The translations under genes were made by a program, and so were the position numbers. The notes below the pieces were generated by a model. That model was given only the letters and a program-made list of their open reading frames with translations. It made no database searches and was not told the origin of the DNA. 64,000 nt of DNA from Enterovirga aerilata (GTDB lineage Bacteria; Pseudomonadota; Alphaproteobacteria; Rhizobiales; Beijerinckiaceae), in the NCBI RefSeq assembly GCF_013044135.1, contig NZ_JABEPP010000001.1:372001-436000 (forward strand), in the 5' to 3' direction. Shown here one piece after another: positions 60,782-64,000 of this stretch. Within the stretch, counting starts at the first letter, position 1, and every line of letters begins with the position of its first letter.

Positions 60782-61170
60782 TGCCCGCCGCCAAGAACAT
60801 CAGCGTCATGATCGCCGACGACCAGGCGTCGATGCGATCGCTGATCCGGAACAGCCTGGAACAGATCGGCTTCGTTGACATCCGCGAGGCACGGGACGGT
60901 GAGGAATGCCTGAGAGGCGTGATCACCCGCCCGGCCAATCTCGTGATCTCGGATTTCAACATGCCCAATCTCGACGGGATCGGGCTTCTGCGCTCCATTC
61001 GCGTCCATCCGCCCACCAGCAAGATCGCCTTCATCATGCTGACCGGTCGGACCGATATCGAGCTCCTCAAGCGGGCCAAGGAATACGGGGTGAACAACTA
61101 CGTGGTGAAGCCGTTCACGGTTGCGGGCCTGAAGGAACGGATCGAAGCCGTATTCGGTAAGCTTTCGTGA
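60781..61170 (+). CDS. cheY2: Chemotaxis response regulator CheY (second copy)
   Basis: A 129-residue receiver with D58 in LVISDFNMPNLDG, DDQASMRSLIRN near the start and YVVKPFTVAGLKER at the end. It is the motor-binding CheY by position (as CheY2 in S. meliloti), whose target is FliM. Overlaps with cheB (one base) and cheD (GTGA) show tight coupling. Confidence 0.93.
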   Translation: MPAAKNISVMIADDQASMRSLIRNSLEQIGFVDIREARDGEECLRGVITRPANLVISDFNMPNLDGIGLLRSIRVHPPTSKIAFIMLTGRTDIELLKRAKEYGVNNYVVKPFTVAGLKERIEAVFGKLS

Positions 61171-61751
61171 ACGGCGCCGCGCGGGCTCTCGTCTCCACCG
61201 GCGACGGTCTCGATCCCTGCGCCCGGCGCATCCACATCGTGCAGGGCGAGTACGAGGTGAGCCGCGACCCGAACGTCGTCCTGACGACGCTGCTCGGCTC
61301 CTGCGTCGCGGCCTGCATCCACGACCCCGTCGCGGGGATCGGAGGTATGAACCACTTCCTCCTGCCGGACGCGGATGGCGGGAGCGACAGCGAGCACATG
61401 CGCTACGGCGTGAACTCGATGGAGCTCCTGATCAACGGTATCCTGAAACTCGGCGGGCGACGCGACCGGCTCCACGTCTGGCTATTCGGCGGCGCGCGGC
61501 TTTTCGATCGGCTGACGGATATCGGATCGAAGAATGCGGATTTCGCAGAAGCTTTCATCCGGCGCGAGGAGTTGATCCCGATGGGCGGCAGCCTCCGGGG
61601 CAGCAAGGCGCGGCGCATTCAGTTCTGGCCGGTTGCCGGCCGCGCACGCCAGCTCCTTCTCAGCAAGGCCGATCCGGCCGTGCTGAATCCGCCCGTCCCC
61701 ACCCAGGTCCTGCCGTCAGCCGAGGCCGGATCGGACGTCGAGCTGTTCTGA
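61167..61751 (+). CDS. cheD: Chemoreceptor glutamine deamidase CheD
   Basis: A 194-residue CheD. It deamidates selected glutamines in chemoreceptors. The catalytic cysteine is C46 (LLGSCVAACIHD) and the histidine H63 (GGMNHFLLPD); FGGARLF and GSLRGSKARRIQF are further signatures. The C-terminal ELF end resembles CheC/receptor-binding tails. GTG start overlapping cheY2. Confidence 0.94.
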   Translation: MNGAARALVSTGDGLDPCARRIHIVQGEYEVSRDPNVVLTTLLGSCVAACIHDPVAGIGGMNHFLLPDADGGSDSEHMRYGVNSMELLINGILKLGGRRDRLHVWLFGGARLFDRLTDIGSKNADFAEAFIRREELIPMGGSLRGSKARRIQFWPVAGRARQLLLSKADPAVLNPPVPTQVLPSAEAGSDVELF

Positions 61752-61769
61752 GCGGAGCGGCGCAACCCC

Positions 61770-62129
61770 ATGTCTTCGAGCGAGCCGCGATCCATCGGAT
61801 TGACCCGCGTCCTCGGCACGCTGCAGCACGAACTCGCCGCGCTCGCCGGGATGAGCGACGAAGTGCAGGAGACCCTGTCGGATCTGCTCGGCGCGATGCA
61901 GCTCTCGAACGCGGACCTCGTGGCGATCCAGAACCTCGACCTGATTGCCCAGCACCTCGCGGCGCTCGCGACCTATGTGGAGCGCCTCTCCGAGCAGGTG
62001 CCGCCGGATTGGACCGTCTTTCCGGAGCGTGCTGCCTCGGAGGTGAAGCTCTCCGCTCTCGCGCACCGCCTCTCCTTCCACTCGCCTTCCGAGGCCGCCG
62101 AGGACCCGGACGACCCGCTCCTGTTCTGA
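61770..62129 (+). CDS. CheT/CheZ-like chemotaxis protein at the end of the che operon
   Basis: A 119-residue predicted helical protein at the position of orf10/CheT in the Sinorhizobium che operon, directly after cheD with 18 bases between. The motif LDLIAQHL contains D57-L-I-A-Q61, the DxxxQ spacing of the CheZ phosphatase catalytic residues (Asp143 and Gln147 of E. coli CheZ). The flanking helices (VLGTLQHELAALAGMSDEVQ and LATYVERLSEQ) are amphipathic. The C-terminal DDPDDPLLF-like end is acidic, perhaps a CheY-binding tail. A CheY-P phosphatase role is inferred, not proven. Confidence 0.65.
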   Translation: MSSSEPRSIGLTRVLGTLQHELAALAGMSDEVQETLSDLLGAMQLSNADLVAIQNLDLIAQHLAALATYVERLSEQVPPDWTVFPERAASEVKLSALAHRLSFHSPSEAAEDPDDPLLF

Positions 62130-62237
62130 GCCGATCTGCGCCGCCGGTTGTCCGGCACGACTCCCGCGATCACGCAACGCGGTCGCGGACTGCGATTTGC
62201 CTTGCCGAAGAACCCCCGGCCGGGCATTGTTGCCGGG

Positions 62238-62501
62238 ATGTCCGTCGTCACCATCGCGCTCCTGGTGTTGGCGATCATCGGCACCGCCCTCTTCTGCGTG
62301 GCGCTGGGGATCTACAACCGCCTCGTCGTGCTCACGAGCATGCTCGTGGAGCTGCGCGAGCTCGCCGCCGGCAGCCAGGGCGAACTCGTCCAGACGAAGG
62401 AGGGGATCGGCAAGGTCCGCAGCGATCTCGGCCGGCTCGTCAACAACGCGAACGCCGCCTCAGAGATCGTCCGCACGGTGACGCGGCTTCCGACGCGCTG
62501 A
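62238..62501 (+). CDS. Small single-pass membrane protein, unknown
   Basis: An 87-residue protein. A hydrophobic segment (about 2-26, SVVTIALLVLAIIGTALFCV) is followed by an amphipathic, probably coiled-coil region (MLVELRELAAGSQGELVQTK) and a polar end. I do not recognise a family. It may be a membrane-anchored scaffold of chemotaxis or flagella because of its position 109 bases after the CheT-like gene, but this is only context. The ATG at 62238 follows CGGG; the longer frame from 62148 adds a basic stretch without a ribosome site. Confidence 0.6.
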   Translation: MSVVTIALLVLAIIGTALFCVALGIYNRLVVLTSMLVELRELAAGSQGELVQTKEGIGKVRSDLGRLVNNANAASEIVRTVTRLPTR

Positions 62502-62623
62502 CCTGAGGCTCGTCGCCGGTCCAGGGGACGGGATCGGGCATACCCTTCTATCCTGAGACTCTCCGCAGGCCATGCACCGCTGCCGCTTGCCTTCCGGGCG
62601 CCGACCGGCATGGCTCGGCCGTG

Positions 62624-63571
62624 ATGAATCGCATCCTCCAGCCGCTGGCCGTGATCGGCCGCTATGGAACCCAGGGCTTTGTCGTCAGCCTGCTGGTCGG
62701 GCTCTCGCTGCCATGGCTCGCGGCGGCGGCACGGCCGCTCATAGGGGTTTCGGTCTTCGTCTTCCTCCTGACGAGCTTCCTGCGGCTGAACGGGCAGGCT
62801 TTCCTGGCCGTCCTGCGGTCGCCGCGGCGCCTCATCCTGTCCGTCGCCTGCACGCTGCTCGTGCCGGGCATCGTCGTCTCGGCCGTGAAGGCCCTCGCCG
62901 GGCCGGACCTCGTGGATCCGGGCCTCGGGCTCGGGCTCGCCATCTATGCCGCCGCCCCGCCCATCATGTCCTCGCCCGCCGTCGCGATGCTGCTCGGGGT
63001 CGAGCCCGCCCTGATTCTTGCGACGGTGCTCCTGACGACGGTGGCGGCTCCCGTCCTGTCCCCGATCGTCGCGGACGTGGTGGCGGGCGGCTCGGTGCCG
63101 CTGGACCTCACGGTTCTCGTCACCCGCCTCGTCGCCATCGTGGGCGGGGCGCTGCTCACCGGGATCGTCCTGCGGCGCCTTCTCGGGCCGGCCCGCATCC
63201 AGGCCCATTCGCGCAGCCTCGACGGCATCGGGGTGCTGATGTACGGGCTCTTCGCCATCGCGGCGATGGACGGCGTGCTCGCGGCGGCATTCGACCGGCC
63301 CGGCCGGGTCGCGGCCTTCCTCGGCCTGTCCGTCCTGCTCTCGGTGACCGGCTACCTTGTCGCCTGGCTGCTCCTTCGGCCGGTGCCTCCGGCCGAGCGC
63401 GTCGTGCTCGGCTACGCGACCGGCCAGCGCAACATGGGCCTCCTCATCGCGGCGCTCGGGGCGAGCGCGCCGGAGACCACGTTCCTGTTCTTCGCGCTGT
63501 CGCAGTTCCCGATCTATATCGGCCCGCAGGTCATCCGGCTCCTTGCGGGCCGTCTGCTCCCCGGGCGCTGA
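62624..63571 (+). CDS. Bile-acid:sodium symporter (BASS) family transporter
   Basis: A 315-residue inner-membrane protein with about ten hydrophobic segments. The family signature GYATGQRNMGLLIAALGA (about residues 262-279) marks the crossover helix of SBF/BASS symporters; FLLTSFLRLNG and ALSQFPIYIGPQ fit the second half. Bacterial members import organic anions or, as MrgA-like or arsenite-pump relatives, other ions; the substrate here is unknown. The start ATG at 62624 lies after a GTG at 62621. It is transcribed towards the FAD oxidoreductase. Confidence 0.85.
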   Translation: MNRILQPLAVIGRYGTQGFVVSLLVGLSLPWLAAAARPLIGVSVFVFLLTSFLRLNGQAFLAVLRSPRRLILSVACTLLVPGIVVSAVKALAGPDLVDPGLGLGLAIYAAAPPIMSSPAVAMLLGVEPALILATVLLTTVAAPVLSPIVADVVAGGSVPLDLTVLVTRLVAIVGGALLTGIVLRRLLGPARIQAHSRSLDGIGVLMYGLFAIAAMDGVLAAAFDRPGRVAAFLGLSVLLSVTGYLVAWLLLRPVPPAERVVLGYATGQRNMGLLIAALGASAPETTFLFFALSQFPIYIGPQVIRLLAGRLLPGR

Positions 63572-63574
63572 GCC

Positions 63575-64000
63575 TCACTCGCCGATGCGCGCGCACACGT
63601 CGAGCGCCAGCGACAGCGCCGAGGTGAGGCCGGGGCTCTCGATCCCGAAAAGAGCGACCAGGCGGGGCAGCCCGTGCTCCTCCGGACCCTCGACGACGAA
63701 ATCGGCCGGCTTCTCGCCCGGGCCGGTCAGCTTGGGCCGGATGCCGGCGTAATCGGGGACGAGCGCGCCGTCCGGCAGCCCCGGCCAGTAGCGGCGGATC
63801 GAGGCATAGAAGGAGCCGGCGCGCTCCGGGCGAACCTCGTAGTCGAGCCGGTCCACCCACTCGACATCCGGCCCGAACCGCATGCGGCCGGCGAGGTCGA
63901 GCGTGAGGTGGGTGCCGAGGCCGCCGTCCACCGGGGCCGGGTAGATCAGCCGCCTGAAGGCGGGCTTCCCGAGGCAGCCGAAGTAGTTGCCCTTGGCATA
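63575..64000 (-). CDS. FAD-dependent oxidoreductase, LhgO-like (5' truncated)
   Basis: The last 141 codons of a minus-strand gene whose start lies beyond base 64000. Visible blocks are [55 protein letters not shown] and [17 protein letters not shown]. These are the C-terminal signatures of the LhgO-type amino-acid/2-hydroxyglutarate oxidase group, membrane-associated flavoproteins that feed electrons to quinones. The N-terminal FAD-binding fold is outside. It ends four bases from the BASS transporter stop. Confidence 0.88.
   Translation of the reverse strand, partial: YAKGNYFGCLGKPAFRRLIYPAPVDGGLGTHLTLDLAGRMRFGPDVEWVDRLDYEVRPERAGSFYASIRRYWPGLPDGALVPDYAGIRPKLTGPGEKPADFVVEGPEEHGLPRLVALFGIESPGLTSALSLALDVCARIGE

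Noticed and set aside
1..64000. CRISPR array, tRNA or rRNA genes, insertion sequences, prophage
   Set aside because: No regularly spaced repeats, cloverleaf-like segments, rRNA signatures, transposase motifs or phage structural genes were seen on reading both strands; RusA alone is not evidence of a prophage.

Overview
The window is 64 kb of very GC-rich, densely packed bacterial chromosome. It most probably comes from an alphaproteobacterium of the order Hyphomicrobiales (Rhizobiales), close to the Methylobacteriaceae/Beijerinckiaceae side. That placement rests on gene content: a cheY-cheA-cheW-cheR-cheB-cheY-cheD operon of the Sinorhizobium type, split pntAA/pntAB/pntB, the tiny aa3 oxidase subunit IV, DUF465 and DUF6894 proteins, a creatininase-family gene after coaBC, and rhizobial-style palindromic repeats. 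No tRNA, rRNA, CRISPR array, insertion sequence or prophage was seen.

Layout. 1-9.1 kb holds housekeeping and metabolic genes: the end of a DUF1674/SDHAF4-like gene, an acyl-CoA synthetase, two DUF465 proteins, a diguanylate cyclase, purEK, rpsU, a TPR lipoprotein, an alpha/beta hydrolase, a zinc metallopeptidase and a MarR-GNAT fusion. 9.1-10.2 kb is a visibly less GC-rich accessory pair: a RusA-like nuclease translationally coupled to a PD-(D/E)XK-HEPN fusion protein. 10.2-16.1 kb carries the transhydrogenase operon, the oxidase subunit IV, an ABC1 kinase and an AbrB-Doc toxin-antitoxin pair. 16.1-22 kb is a minus-strand run of a flavoprotein, a CelD-like acetyltransferase, a flippase and oligoendopeptidase F. 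22.2-31.7 kb holds a sigma-54 response regulator, an L,D-transpeptidase, a frameshifted SRPBCC gene, mutM, ubiE-ubiB, coaBC and a creatininase-family enzyme.

31.9-41.8 kb is an RND efflux operon (outer-membrane factor, fusion protein, two permeases) with an opposed hicBA module inserted between the two permeases; its hicA carries a nonsense codon. 41.8-44.4 kb is trpB-trpF, with an MntA/HepT-type toxin-antitoxin pair placed directly upstream and overlapping trpF. 44.4-49.5 kb holds an SDR, lapA, ihfB, sppA, a DUF486 protein and rpsA. 49.5-52.2 kb is an aromatic-degradation group (hpaR/hpaF/hpaD plus a DsbA-like isomerase). 52.2-52.9 kb is a pocket of very small genes. 52.9-62.5 kb holds fliG, fliM and the chemotaxis operon, which ends in a CheT-like protein. 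The end carries a bile-acid-symporter-family transporter and the C-terminal part of an FAD oxidoreductase.

The best candidates for something undescribed are the RusA + PD-(D/E)XK-HEPN operon (9097-10199) and the MntA-HepT-TrpF-TrpB chain of four-base overlaps (41819-44362), whose antitoxin has an altered nucleotidyltransferase motif. Other notable points are an in-frame chain of palindromes inside coaBC, an amber codon in hicA, a probable CTG start in a flavoprotein gene and a CheZ-like DxxxQ motif in the last che gene. All functional calls come from reading the sequence; no database search was run.
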